DNA of 22,215 bases, from positions 1-22,215 of the forward strand of contig JBQTJY010000028.1 of assembly GCA_052386635.1 (NCBI GenBank). The letters are read 5' to 3'. This document shows positions 1 to 6,295 of this stretch, piece after piece. This DNA comes from VHBM01 sp052386635 (GTDB taxonomy: Archaea > Thermoproteota > Nitrososphaeria > Nitrososphaerales > Nitrosopumilaceae). Below the pieces are notes generated by a model. That model worked only from the letters and a program-made list of their open reading frames with translations. It did no database searches and was not told where the DNA came from. The position numbers were made by a program, and so were the translations under genes. Position 1 is the stretch's first letter, and each line of letters opens with the position of its first letter.

Positions 1-163
1 AGAAATACAACTGCACTTATCAAACTTCAACGATGCTGGATATGATCTGCTTAACACATGCATGAAAACAGAAAATCTTCAAGAGCTACGAAATTGTTCA
101 CTTGAATACATTCCTAAAATATTAGAAGATTGTAAAGATCACACTTGTCCTCAATCTCACTAA
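1..163 (+). CDS. 3' end of an unidentified protein (partial)
   Basis: An open frame enters from the left edge (first full codon at base 2) and stops with TAA at 161-163, giving about 53 C-terminal residues. The visible part is polar and has four cysteines, including CMKTENLQ and DCKDHTC, which might be disulphides in a secreted protein or metal ligands. I recognise no family. Its last 50 bases overlap the 3' end of the opposite-strand gene at 114-605. Convergent overlaps are common in this window, so that does not count against it. The frame is short and its start is not visible, so it could also be a chance open stretch. Confidence 0.45.
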   Translation, partial: EIQLHLSNFNDAGYDLLNTCMKTENLQELRNCSLEYIPKILEDCKDHTCPQSH

Positions 164-605
164 TTGCAGAATCACAAAAATTTAGATCTTCACGAAGGTA
201 AGACCTTGAAATCTCAAATTCAATATCGTTTTTTTCAACTCCTGCATATTGTAGATTCCAGTCTTCCGCATGTCTAATACATGCTCTTAGAAGCTGTCTA
301 TAGTCTGTAATTACTTCTCCATCATATTGTGATTGATAAAAAATGTTAGGCAATTCGTTTTCCTGCATCTCTTGAAGCTTAGTTTCTAAAGATTCAATTT
401 CTTGCTCTTGCTCTGATGTACTCTGTTTTGCAGTTTCAATTCTTTCATCAATAGTAACTGAAAACTCTACAAGTTGTGGGTCAGAGCATATTTTAGCTGT
501 TGAAATTACGTGCGTTTCATGAATTATGCTCTGGGATCGAAAAATTCCATCAAATAAGAAACCAACTAATAACAACAGAAAAATCTCCCTGCTCAGGCAG
601 TGCAC
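114..605 (-). CDS. Membrane-anchored coiled-coil hypothetical protein
   Basis: A 163-residue protein of unknown function. Residues 7-21 (EIFLLLLVGFLFDGI) form a single hydrophobic segment, either a signal peptide or an N-terminal anchor. Residues 54-85 are rich in Glu, Gln and Lys with heptad-like spacing (EQEQEIESLETKLQEMQE) and look like a coiled coil. The C-terminal half carries cysteines at 109, 144 and 155. The predicted topology is an anchor with the rest outside the cell. The GTG start at 605 is the longest option; a start a few codons later would keep the hydrophobic segment. It overlaps the nuclease-like frame (500-955) head to head and the partial gene (1-163) tail to tail, so at least one of the three boundaries is likely wrong. 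The coherent architecture favours this frame being real. Confidence 0.6.
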   Translation of the reverse strand: MHCLSREIFLLLLVGFLFDGIFRSQSIIHETHVISTAKICSDPQLVEFSVTIDERIETAKQSTSEQEQEIESLETKLQEMQENELPNIFYQSQYDGEVITDYRQLLRACIRHAEDWNLQYAGVEKNDIEFEISRSYLREDLNFCDSAISEIEDKCDLYNLLIF

Positions 606-955
606 GGTGCATCTCTGGAACAGTTACCAGAGTAATAGATGGCGATACAGTTGAGGTAAATGGAGAGTCAATTAGATTTGCTTTATCTTCTGCTCCTGAA
701 ATGGATACTGATAAGGGCGTTTTAGCAAAAGCTTTTGTTGAAAATCTGTGCCCAACAGGTTCTCAAGCTTTGGTAGATGAAGATGATAAACAAACTCAAG
801 GAAGTTATGGTAGAATCATAGGTATAGTATATTGTAATGGAATTAACCTTAATGAAGCAATTTTAGAGTCAGATCATGGATGGCTATCGACAAATTTTTG
901 TTCTAAAAGCGAATTTGCAAGCGAAGGTTGGGCAAAAAAGTTTGGATGTAATTGA
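500..955 (+). CDS. Staphylococcal-nuclease-like (thermonuclease/SNase) domain protein
   Basis: Residues from about 38 to the C-terminus match the SNase OB-fold. GTVTRVIDGDTVEVNG carries the calcium-type Asp. IRFALSSAPE supplies the Arg and Glu that correspond to Arg35 and Glu43 of S. aureus nuclease, and SYGRIIGIVYCNG supplies the second Arg (Arg87 equivalent). The usual DTPE reads SAPE, so one metal ligand is replaced. The family hydrolyses DNA and RNA phosphodiester bonds, usually outside the cell. Six cysteines in the domain region suggest disulphides and therefore export, yet the frame starts at a TTG with about 30 polar residues and no signal peptide. An in-frame TAG at 494-496 prevents any upstream extension. 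The 5' end may be truncated or rearranged, and residues 1-30 may not be genuine. Confidence 0.75.
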   Translation: MKLRAFHELCSGIEKFHQIRNQLITTEKSPCSGSARCISGTVTRVIDGDTVEVNGESIRFALSSAPEMDTDKGVLAKAFVENLCPTGSQALVDEDDKQTQGSYGRIIGIVYCNGINLNEAILESDHGWLSTNFCSKSEFASEGWAKKFGCN

Positions 956-1117
956 CTCTTAAAGATCACAAATCTCATTATAACATCAAACTATTACGAG
1001 GCTATGGCTTCTCAATCAACGTAAAAGACTCTAATTATTCTTATTGGATCAAATGATCTAAATTGTTCAAAATATTTATCCTGAATCTTTAGTTCATACA
1101 AAATTTAGAAATTGGTA

Positions 1118-1186
1118 TTGAGTAAAACATCAAACAAAGCTAAAAAAAGAACAAAGGAACTAGCTAACGTTAAATTGAAAAAGTAG
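1118..1186 (+). CDS. Possible 22-residue basic peptide
   Basis: TTG-started frame of 22 codons ending in TAG. It encodes a very lysine-rich peptide (MSKTSNKAKKRTKELANVKL, then KK). A TATA-like AATATTTAT at 1071-1079 lies about 26 bases before a plausible transcription start near 1101. It might be a nucleic-acid-binding micropeptide or simply a chance frame in AT-rich spacer DNA. The rest of the spacer from 956 to 1208 shows nothing I can name. Confidence 0.25.
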   Translation: MSKTSNKAKKRTKELANVKLKK

Positions 1187-1208
1187 ATTGTTTACATAAA
1201 CAACACTC

Positions 1209-1460
1209 ATGGAAAGATACGAACGCAAACGCAGCTGGGTCTGGCTTTTACTTCCAGTATTTATTCAAATAATTGGTGGACTAATCGCATATTATGCATT
1301 AAGGCCTGATGAGCCAAGAATGGCAAAAGACTGTCTATACATTGGAATAACGCTTACTGCACTCAATGTTGGAGTCTTTGTAATCCTACTAGCAATAGGT
1401 TTCACATTTGATCAAATGTTTCACTCTGAATTTAGAAATGATATGATGTGGGGAGTTTAG
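1209..1460 (+). CDS. Small two-helix membrane protein
   Basis: An 83-residue protein of unknown function with an ATG start. A short basic N-terminus (MERYERKRS) precedes a first membrane segment at about residues 10-30 (VWLLLPVFIQIIGGLIAYYAL). A short loop carries the motif RPDEPRMAKDC, and a second segment spans about 45-68. The positive N-terminus puts both ends in the cytoplasm. It stands alone on its strand with short spacers on both sides. A weak TATA-like TTAAATT near 1170-1176 would give a short leader. The clear two-helix pattern supports a real gene; I infer no function. Confidence 0.75.
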   Translation: MERYERKRSWVWLLLPVFIQIIGGLIAYYALRPDEPRMAKDCLYIGITLTALNVGVFVILLAIGFTFDQMFHSEFRNDMMWGV

Positions 1461-1474
1461 CACAATTTTTGTGC
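1460..1474. repeat. Perfect hairpin at the stop codon of the 83-aa membrane protein
   Basis: GCACAA-TTT-TTGTGC is a perfect six-base-pair inverted repeat with a three-base loop. It begins on the last base of the TAG stop and is followed by GAAAAAAC. It may help end transcription or be a protein-binding palindrome. A shorter relative (GCACA-TTT-TGTGC) occurs at 20383-20395. Confidence 0.45.
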
Positions 1475-1516
1475 GAAAAAACAAACGTCTGACTAGCTAG
1501 AAATTCACACCTTTTG

Positions 1517-1527
1517 TTATATTATAA
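1517..1527 (+). promoter_or_regulatory. TATA-box promoter for the DUF5654 gene
   Basis: TTATATTATAA is centred about 27 bases before the ATG at 1550, the spacing expected for a leaderless archaeal transcript. It therefore argues for the ATG at 1550 over the in-frame TTG at 1514. Confidence 0.6.
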
Positions 1528-1549
1528 TCATAAAACTGCAATAAGGACA

Positions 1550-1831
1550 ATGTCAAACGAAGACCAAAAGCCAAAAGGCGTAATTGAAGAGATTTTAGAT
1601 AAACTAGGCTCACTTGTAGCTGCCGCATTTGGACTTGTTGCAGCCTTGGCATGGAACGAGGCAATTCAAACTATATTCAGAGAGGTATTTGGAACTCAGC
1701 AGGCAATACCACTAATGATAGGTTATGCAATCGCTGTAACAGTTATAGCTGTAATTCTAACTTTGATTATAGCAAGGGCTGTCACAAAGGCAAAAGAAGC
1801 GTCATCAAAGCTAGGACATCGTCCAAACTAA
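1550..1831 (+). CDS. DUF5654 family small membrane protein
   Basis: A 93-residue protein beginning MSNEDQKPKGVIEEILDKLG. The conserved-looking stretch LVAAAFGLVAALAWNEAIQ, followed by FREVFG, is characteristic of DUF5654, a short archaeal membrane family without known function. Two hydrophobic segments follow (about residues 22-38 and 55-80), then a basic tail (ARAVTKAKEASSKLGHRPN). I chose the ATG at 1550 over the longer TTG frame at 1514 because a good TATA box (1517-1527) lies inside that extension at leaderless spacing. A perfect hairpin follows directly after the stop. The family call is from recognition of the AWNEAI region. Confidence 0.8.
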   Translation: MSNEDQKPKGVIEEILDKLGSLVAAAFGLVAALAWNEAIQTIFREVFGTQQAIPLMIGYAIAVTVIAVILTLIIARAVTKAKEASSKLGHRPN

Positions 1832-1834
1832 TCA

Positions 1835-1852
1835 CTTTTCATTTATGAAAAG
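1835..1852. terminator. Perfect hairpin after DUF5654 gene
   Basis: CTTTTCAT-TT-ATGAAAAG is an eight-base-pair perfect inverted repeat with a two-base loop, four bases after the DUF5654 stop. It is not followed by a strong U-run, so it may be a 3'-end processing or stability structure rather than a classical terminator. A binding palindrome upstream of the gene at 1883 is the alternative. Confidence 0.45.
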
Positions 1853-1882
1853 CTAATGTACTGGCACACCACGGGTCATTAA

Positions 1883-2902
1883 ATGCAGGGTTTGCTTTTT
1901 GTTCTAATTTTGCTTTCTGGCATTACTGTTTCTCAAGTATTTGGCTTGGAATATCATGATAAAGACTACAATTTCACAATCAATTATCCAGAAAACTGGA
2001 ACCATAGTGGCAATTTTAGAACAGATAAAGTGATTTTATCTCCTGTAAAATTTTTTGATGTTACAGGCCAAGGCTGGTCTGCAATGCTACAAGTACAATT
2101 TATTGATGATCAAAATTTCATTGGGTTTGAAACAGACAAACAAGCATTTGATTTTCTAAATTCCTACATCAAACGCGATTGCAACAAATATACTTTTGAA
2201 AATGATGCATTTGTATGTACAAATTTGATAATAAATGATACTATAGTAATAGAGCAAAACGGCAAAAAATATTACGAGACTCTATACACTTGGACAGAGC
2301 TTTATGCTGAAGATCTTGGAAGTAATGATGATACTAGTATAGTAAGAATGATTCCATCTGATCGAAGAGTGTGGATGCTTTATACAGAAACATATACACA
2401 AAATTACGAAACTCATAAAAATTCATTTTATTCTATGATGGATTCTTTTGTTTTACCGATAACAGAACTAAAGACACATGAAACTAGTACATCATTATCT
2501 GATGTAATAACCAAAGAAACATCTGAAGAGGGTGGCGGCTGTCTAATTGCTACTGCAACATTTGGCTCTGAGCTTGCACCCCAAGTCCAGTTCTTGCGAG
2601 AAATTAGAGACAATACTGTACTTTCAACTGCATCCGGCACATCATTTATGATTGCATTTAACACATTCTACTATTCACTCTCACCAGCAGTAGCTGACCT
2701 TGAAAGACAAAATCTAGTGTTTAAAGAAACTGTAAAGGTTGCAATAATTCCATTGCTATCGTCACTATCATTACTGCAGTATGCTGATATTGATTCTGAA
2801 GCTGAAATGCTTGGATATGGTCTTGGTATCATATTACTAAATATTGGAATGTACTTTGTTGCGCCAGCAATTTTCATTTACAAAATAAGACAATTTCTAT
2901 AG
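1883..2902 (+). CDS. PsbP-like surface protein with CFI-box C-terminal anchor domain
   Basis: A 339-residue exported protein. Residues 1-21 are a clear signal peptide (MQGLLFVLILLSGITVSQVFG). Residues 22-190 begin YHDKDYNFTINYPENW, which resembles the PsbP/MOG1-type fold seen in many exported archaeal proteins. A Gly-rich joint leads to GGGCLIATATFGSELAPQV (Cys220). That is the CFI-box-CTERM signature, a C-terminal module repeatedly attached to unrelated extracellular domains in Nitrososphaerota. The module continues through FNTFYYSLSPAVADLER into two hydrophobic helices (about 280-297 and 312-335) that end in a short basic tail. I infer a protein held at the outer face of the membrane. The ligand is unknown. 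The 58-residue gene at 2905 follows after two bases. Confidence 0.8.
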   Translation: MQGLLFVLILLSGITVSQVFGLEYHDKDYNFTINYPENWNHSGNFRTDKVILSPVKFFDVTGQGWSAMLQVQFIDDQNFIGFETDKQAFDFLNSYIKRDCNKYTFENDAFVCTNLIINDTIVIEQNGKKYYETLYTWTELYAEDLGSNDDTSIVRMIPSDRRVWMLYTETYTQNYETHKNSFYSMMDSFVLPITELKTHETSTSLSDVITKETSEEGGGCLIATATFGSELAPQVQFLREIRDNTVLSTASGTSFMIAFNTFYYSLSPAVADLERQNLVFKETVKVAIIPLLSSLSLLQYADIDSEAEMLGYGLGIILLNIGMYFVAPAIFIYKIRQFL

Positions 2903-2904
2903 CA

Positions 2905-3081
2905 TTGAAAAAATCAGAGCTAAGAAAATTAATTGCTGAATATACCAGTCTAAAAATACAATCTAAACAAAAAGAATCCTCATACAATCAGCGAATATCT
3001 GACAAACTAAAGGAACTTGAGCATAGGTATTTTCATGAGACTGGGCGAAACATAGAATCCGATTTAAAACAACAAGAGTAA
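2905..3081 (+). CDS. Small 58-residue hypothetical protein
   Basis: TTG-started frame, two bases after the stop of the CFI-box gene, encoding a polar, mainly helical protein. It begins MKKSELRKLIAEYTSLK and ends with KLKELEHRYFHETGRNIESD and a short glutamine-rich tail. The composition is amphipathic and strongly protein-like, with an HRYFHETGR motif near the end. The tight spacing suggests translation from the same mRNA as the preceding gene. Its TAA stop overlaps the TAAAAATA that probably serves as TATA box for the cupin gene. There is no membrane segment and no recognised domain. The function is unknown. Confidence 0.7.
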   Translation: MKKSELRKLIAEYTSLKIQSKQKESSYNQRISDKLKELEHRYFHETGRNIESDLKQQE

Positions 3082-3105
3082 AAATAGCGATTTTTTTAAA
3101 ATACA

Positions 3106-3504
3106 ATGATGAGCTTAGAATTTAAAAAAATTGCAGAAGACATACGTGGAAAAATCCTGTTTATGTCATATGATGGTAAAAAGTCACTTAACATTGCAGA
3201 GATCAAAAAGGGATTTGCCAGAGGTGGACATTATCATCCATACGAACAATATCACGTGATACTGTCAGGTAAGGTGGAGTACAGAGAAGAAAATCTAGAT
3301 ACAAAAAAAGAGCAAATCCGCATTATCGATGCGCCTGAGATACTCAAGGTTCAGCCAAATACAGCGCATCTTTTGATTGCACTAGAAGACACTTTGTTTT
3401 TTGAATCATTTGACAAAGATTACATTGCTACTGATTATCCAAAATATCGTAAAATAGTTGAAGAAAGAATGAAAACTAATCCAACGATATTTTTTTCAGT
3501 TTAG
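3106..3504 (+). CDS. Cupin-fold protein
   Basis: A 132-residue single-domain cupin. GGHYHPYEQYHVILSGKVEY at residues 40-59 is cupin motif 1, with metal ligands His42, His44 and His50 and with Glu47/Gln48 nearby. Motif 2 follows near residues 80-92 (VQPNTAHLLIAL, His88). The single-domain size fits sugar-nucleotide-type epimerases/isomerases or small-molecule binding cupins; the sequence alone does not decide the substrate. The start is a double ATG (3106 or 3109), and TAAAAATA at 3079-3086 is at leaderless spacing. Its 3' end overlaps the convergent HAD gene by 29 bases. The neighbours (HAD phosphatase, ATP-grasp ligase, NodB-like deacetylase) suggest carbohydrate or conjugate metabolism, which is inference. 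Confidence 0.8.
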   Translation: MMSLEFKKIAEDIRGKILFMSYDGKKSLNIAEIKKGFARGGHYHPYEQYHVILSGKVEYREENLDTKKEQIRIIDAPEILKVQPNTAHLLIALEDTLFFESFDKDYIATDYPKYRKIVEERMKTNPTIFFSV

Positions 3505-4063
3505 CTAGTTTTTCTACAGTCTCAATATCCACATTTTTTGTTTTTTCACGATTGACAAGAATGGCCCTGCATCCTACCTTTCTTGCAGATACAATATCAT
3601 GTATTCTGTCTCCTACAACTATTGCCTCATCTGATCCAAGTGCAAGTTTTTCAAGTGTTTTTTCGATCTGCTCTTTTCTATCATAGCTTTCATCACGACT
3701 AATTATGCTTGAAAAAACCATGAGATTATCATTTTTCTCTAGTATTTTTTCAACAGCTTTTCTGCATTGCATGGTAACTAGTCCTAACTTTAGCTGTTTT
3801 GATTTAAAAAATTGCAATACCTCAAAAGCGTCTTCAATTATTTCAAGCTCATCAGCAGCTCTTGATTCTTCTTGGCAAATTGATGTAAACGCTTCATTTA
3901 TTTTGGTAGTATTTCCTTTTGCGGAACTAATCACCGCAACAATAAGTGGTTTAAACTCGTCTTGTGTGTTAAAAATTTTCTTTAAATTGTTTTGAATTAA
4001 ATCATATCGTATAGGTAATCTAACTAGTGTCCCATCAAGGTCAAAAATGATGCCCTTTATCAT
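3476..4063 (-). CDS. HAD-superfamily hydrolase (phosphatase type)
   Basis: A 195-residue haloacid-dehalogenase-like hydrolase. Motif I is FDLDGTL (nucleophile Asp8, acid/base Asp10). Motif II is the Thr in GLVTMQ (Thr97). The motif III lysine is probably Lys130 in YDRKEQIEK, and motif IV is VVGDRIHDI (Asp152, Asp156). A helical C1-type cap lies between residues 15 and 85. All catalytic positions are present, so it should remove phosphate from a small metabolite; phosphoglycolate-phosphatase-like proteins are the closest general type. It overlaps the upstream ATP-grasp gene by four bases (ATGA), so the two are translationally coupled and probably act in one pathway. Its end runs 29 bases into the convergent cupin gene. 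Confidence 0.85.
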   Translation of the reverse strand: MIKGIIFDLDGTLVRLPIRYDLIQNNLKKIFNTQDEFKPLIVAVISSAKGNTTKINEAFTSICQEESRAADELEIIEDAFEVLQFFKSKQLKLGLVTMQCRKAVEKILEKNDNLMVFSSIISRDESYDRKEQIEKTLEKLALGSDEAIVVGDRIHDIVSARKVGCRAILVNREKTKNVDIETVEKLAKLKKISLD

Positions 4064-5139
4064 AGGATTTGTTCCTTGTATCCATCTTCACGCCAAATCC
4101 AGTCGCCACAGTCTATGTGTCGTAAAAGATACGTTCCATCAGGATAGATGTCATTTCCTAATGTAGGCGCTTGTGAGATTTTTCCAAGGCCAAGCATCGT
4201 GTAAAGGTATGGCAAATTCTTTTCTTTTTCTTGTTTTAGAACTTTTGTAGAGATATACCCCCAAAGTGGAGTTGTTGTATGAAATTTACCAGAATCAACT
4301 TCGGTAACGTAAAATTTGTTATCTGAATCTCCTTTCAGGTCAACAGCATAGTTTCCATGTGGTTTTTTATCAATTGCACGGATTGCTTTTTCGCCAATCT
4401 TGTTTGCTTCTATATCAACTACAATTTTTGATACAGTTGGCGTTCCTGTAATTCCAGATGGAGAAATATGCTTGAATGGATACTCGATTCTTTCTCTTGT
4501 AAAGGATGCAACTAGTTTTCCATCATACCAAAAGCTATCCCATGCTAGATTTTTCCCTGCAAGGTACTGCTGTAGCATAAAGTCAGAAAAGTCTGCCTTT
4601 TTCTTTGCAACCCAGAGATTTATCCAGTGTTTTGCTTCTTCAACCTTATCGCAAAGCAGACTGAGATTTCCACCGGCTCCTTTTTTTGCTCTAATCCAAA
4701 CGGGCCTATTTCCAAATGATCCAAATGCTTCATCAATATCATTAGCTGATCTTATCGTCTTTGTTTTTGCAACAGCTATATTGCTTTCTTCTAATTTTTT
4801 TTGAACTACAAGCTTGTCTTGTGCAATGATTTCTGGCTCTGGAAGTAGTGTTTTTGCATTTATTGATTTTTTATTTTGAGAAATAACTTGTGCTTCAGAT
4901 GTTGGTGAAGGATGAACAAAACTGATATTATTTTTCTCAACAGTATCTTTTACAAGTTTTACAAAGTTAGGATCAGAATGTCTTGGTGAGTTTATCCTGA
5001 CATCAAGTGCTGGAAATTGTAAATAATACTTGTTAAAGTCAGTTCCTGCAATGAAAAATTTTTCTTTACTTGCTCTTAATGCACGAACAAAGTTAACTCC
5101 GCCTATCCCACCTGCACCAGTAACAAGAACTCGCTCCAT
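4060..5139 (-). CDS. ATP-grasp ligase (carbamoyl-phosphate-synthase-like)
   Basis: A 359-residue protein. Residues 1-100 form a Rossmann-like pre-ATP-grasp domain (VLVTGAGGIGGVNFVRAL at 4-21). Residues 105-300 form the ATP-grasp fold. The nucleotide-binding lysine loop is WIRAKKGAGGNLS (148-160). The metal-binding region is NYAVDLKGDSDNKFYVTEVD (263-282), where the usual E-I-N-P reads E-V-D-S, so one metal ligand is altered. The family joins a carboxylate to an amine or thiol at the cost of ATP. The substrate is unknown. It opens the two-gene minus-strand operon with the HAD phosphatase. A 14-base perfect palindrome sits over its probable TATA region at 5153-5166. Confidence 0.85.
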   Translation of the reverse strand: MERVLVTGAGGIGGVNFVRALRASKEKFFIAGTDFNKYYLQFPALDVRINSPRHSDPNFVKLVKDTVEKNNISFVHPSPTSEAQVISQNKKSINAKTLLPEPEIIAQDKLVVQKKLEESNIAVAKTKTIRSANDIDEAFGSFGNRPVWIRAKKGAGGNLSLLCDKVEEAKHWINLWVAKKKADFSDFMLQQYLAGKNLAWDSFWYDGKLVASFTRERIEYPFKHISPSGITGTPTVSKIVVDIEANKIGEKAIRAIDKKPHGNYAVDLKGDSDNKFYVTEVDSGKFHTTTPLWGYISTKVLKQEKEKNLPYLYTMLGLGKISQAPTLGNDIYPDGTYLLRHIDCGDWIWREDGYKEQIL

Positions 5140-5152
5140 TAGTTACACCTCA

Positions 5153-5166
5153 AATATCATGATATT
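5153..5166. promoter_or_regulatory. Perfect 14-bp palindrome in the divergent promoter region
   Basis: AATATCATGATATT is exactly self-complementary. It lies 14-27 bases upstream of the ATP-grasp ATG (5139), where a TATA box of a leaderless minus-strand transcript is expected (TTCATAATA on that strand). The divergent deacetylase gene starts about 100 bases away. It could be an operator for a dimeric repressor. Confidence 0.45.
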
Positions 5167-5232
5167 ATGAATTACTCGAAAATCAAGTCATCATAAAAAT
5201 AGTTCGAATCATTGCTTCTAAACCTACAAGAC

Positions 5233-5240
5233 TAAATAAT
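5233..5240 (+). promoter_or_regulatory. TATA-like box for the deacetylase gene
   Basis: TAAATAAT is centred about 26 bases before the ATG at 5262. That supports a leaderless start at 5262 rather than the in-frame ATG at 5241, which would overlap the box. Confidence 0.4.
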
Positions 5241-5261
5241 ATGCAAAATTTTCTAATCTCG

Positions 5262-6020
5262 ATGTACGTTTTTCTAAGCCATGATGTTGACTGGAGACGG
5301 CAGGGGCCTCCAAAAGAGCATGTCATAGCACGAAAAGCGCGCTTTGATAATAGTATAATCAAAAATTTAGACAAACAAAACCCATACTATAACATACCAG
5401 AAATCATGGAAATCGAAGAAAAGTTTGGCATAAAATCTACGTTTTTCTTTAGGACAATATATGAAAACGGTAATTTTGAAGACTATGAAGACAACATTAG
5501 AACACTAGTTGATGGGGGATGGGAGGTAGGGCTTCACTGCGATCCTTCATCTGTTGATGATATTGAAAAACTAAGAAAGGAAAAAGAAAAGCTAGAAAGG
5601 CTAGCAAAAACAAAACTGCAAGGAAATCGCGTTCACTATCTCAAGTTTACAAAAAAACTACCAAAAATGCTAAAGGATTTGGGGTTTTCATATGATTCCT
5701 CACTTCGAAACTCAAAGGACAAAATAGACAAATCTGAGATGGGTTTTCAAAATTTAGATGGTCTTATCGAGTTCCCAGTTACCTTGATGGATGCATACTT
5801 GTTTACATACATGAAACTGGATGAAAATCAAATCATCCCCACATTCAAACAAACTCTTGACTATGCACGAAAAAATGATGCCAAAGTAATTACAGTAATC
5901 TGGCATGATAATGTTCTAAAAATGGTTGGTGGAAGAAAATACAAGGATATAGTAGAATTTTTTGCATCACAAAATGATGTCAAGATCTGTAAAGGCGTTG
6001 ATCTTGTATCTATTGTCTAG
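5262..6020 (+). CDS. NodB-like polysaccharide deacetylase family protein
   Basis: A 252-residue protein from the ATG at 5262; an in-frame ATG at 5241 would add seven residues. It starts with the NodB strand-1 motif YVFLSHDVDW (Asp8, Asp10). STFFFRT follows at 59-65, then a histidine strand WEVGLHCDP (His92) and NRVHYLKF (122-129, Arg123 and His125). The late motif is VITVIWHDN (209-217, His215). These fit the divergent metal-dependent deacetylase-like group rather than classic chitin deacetylases, because the second His of the H-x3-H motif is not seen. Likely action is removal of an acyl group from a sugar or related compound. It is divergent from the ATP-grasp/HAD operon and probably belongs to the same pathway. 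Confidence 0.75.
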   Translation: MYVFLSHDVDWRRQGPPKEHVIARKARFDNSIIKNLDKQNPYYNIPEIMEIEEKFGIKSTFFFRTIYENGNFEDYEDNIRTLVDGGWEVGLHCDPSSVDDIEKLRKEKEKLERLAKTKLQGNRVHYLKFTKKLPKMLKDLGFSYDSSLRNSKDKIDKSEMGFQNLDGLIEFPVTLMDAYLFTYMKLDENQIIPTFKQTLDYARKNDAKVITVIWHDNVLKMVGGRKYKDIVEFFASQNDVKICKGVDLVSIV

Positions 6021-6060
6021 TGCCTTATATTGAAAAACTAGACAAAAAGCTAACCAGTGG

Positions 6061-6069
6061 TTTAAGATA
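6061..6069 (+). promoter_or_regulatory. TATA-like box for the small zinc-binding protein
   Basis: TTTAAGATA is centred about 24 bases before the ATG at 6089. It sits in the region between the deacetylase stop and that ATG and supports the short start. Confidence 0.45.
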
Positions 6070-6088
6070 CATCAATGCTACTATTATT

Positions 6089-6238
6089 ATGAAAAAACAA
6101 CCAAGTACTTGCATGAAAGCAAAGTTTGCTACAACGTGTCAAGCATGTGGAGAACAAATCAAGCCTGGAAAAGAAATTTTAAAAGATGATGGCGGAAGAT
6201 GGGTTCACAACTATTGCACAGAAACCGAAATTCCCTAG
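6089..6238 (+). CDS. Small zinc-binding (treble-clef-like) protein
   Basis: A 49-residue protein from the ATG at 6089. A longer frame from GTG 6020 overlaps the deacetylase stop by one base and adds an atypical N-terminus. The core is TTCQACGEQIKPGKEI followed by GGRWVHNYC. This gives C-x2-C, then H-x2-C about 20 residues later, a four-ligand zinc site like that of small treble-clef or PARP/LIM-like knuckles. Such mini-proteins usually bind nucleic acid or a protein partner. A TATA-like box (6061-6069) is placed for a leaderless transcript. The function is unknown; the metal site is inferred from ligand spacing only. Confidence 0.7.
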   Translation: MKKQPSTCMKAKFATTCQACGEQIKPGKEILKDDGGRWVHNYCTETEIP

Positions 6239-6260
6239 TTTTTATAATAAATGAAAATGG

Positions 6261-6269
6261 CTTATATTT
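6261..6269 (+). promoter_or_regulatory. TATA box for the roadblock-like gene
   Basis: CTTATATTT is a strong TATA-like box. It predicts a transcript start near 6291, five bases before the TTG at 6296, and so favours that start over the ATG at 6323. Confidence 0.55.
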
Positions 6270-6295
6270 AGTCATTAAAAATTCTGCACACCCAA

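Noticed and set aside
1514..1549. TTG-started extension of the DUF5654 protein
   Set aside because: It overlaps the TATA box that fits the ATG at 1550.
4400..4804. 134-residue plus-strand frame opposite the ATP-grasp gene
   Set aside because: Antisense shadow; the ATP-grasp motifs on the minus strand are clear.
6020..6088. GTG-started N-terminal extension of the zinc-binding protein
   Set aside because: A TATA-like box lies inside it, and the extension looks unlike the start of a small zinc protein.
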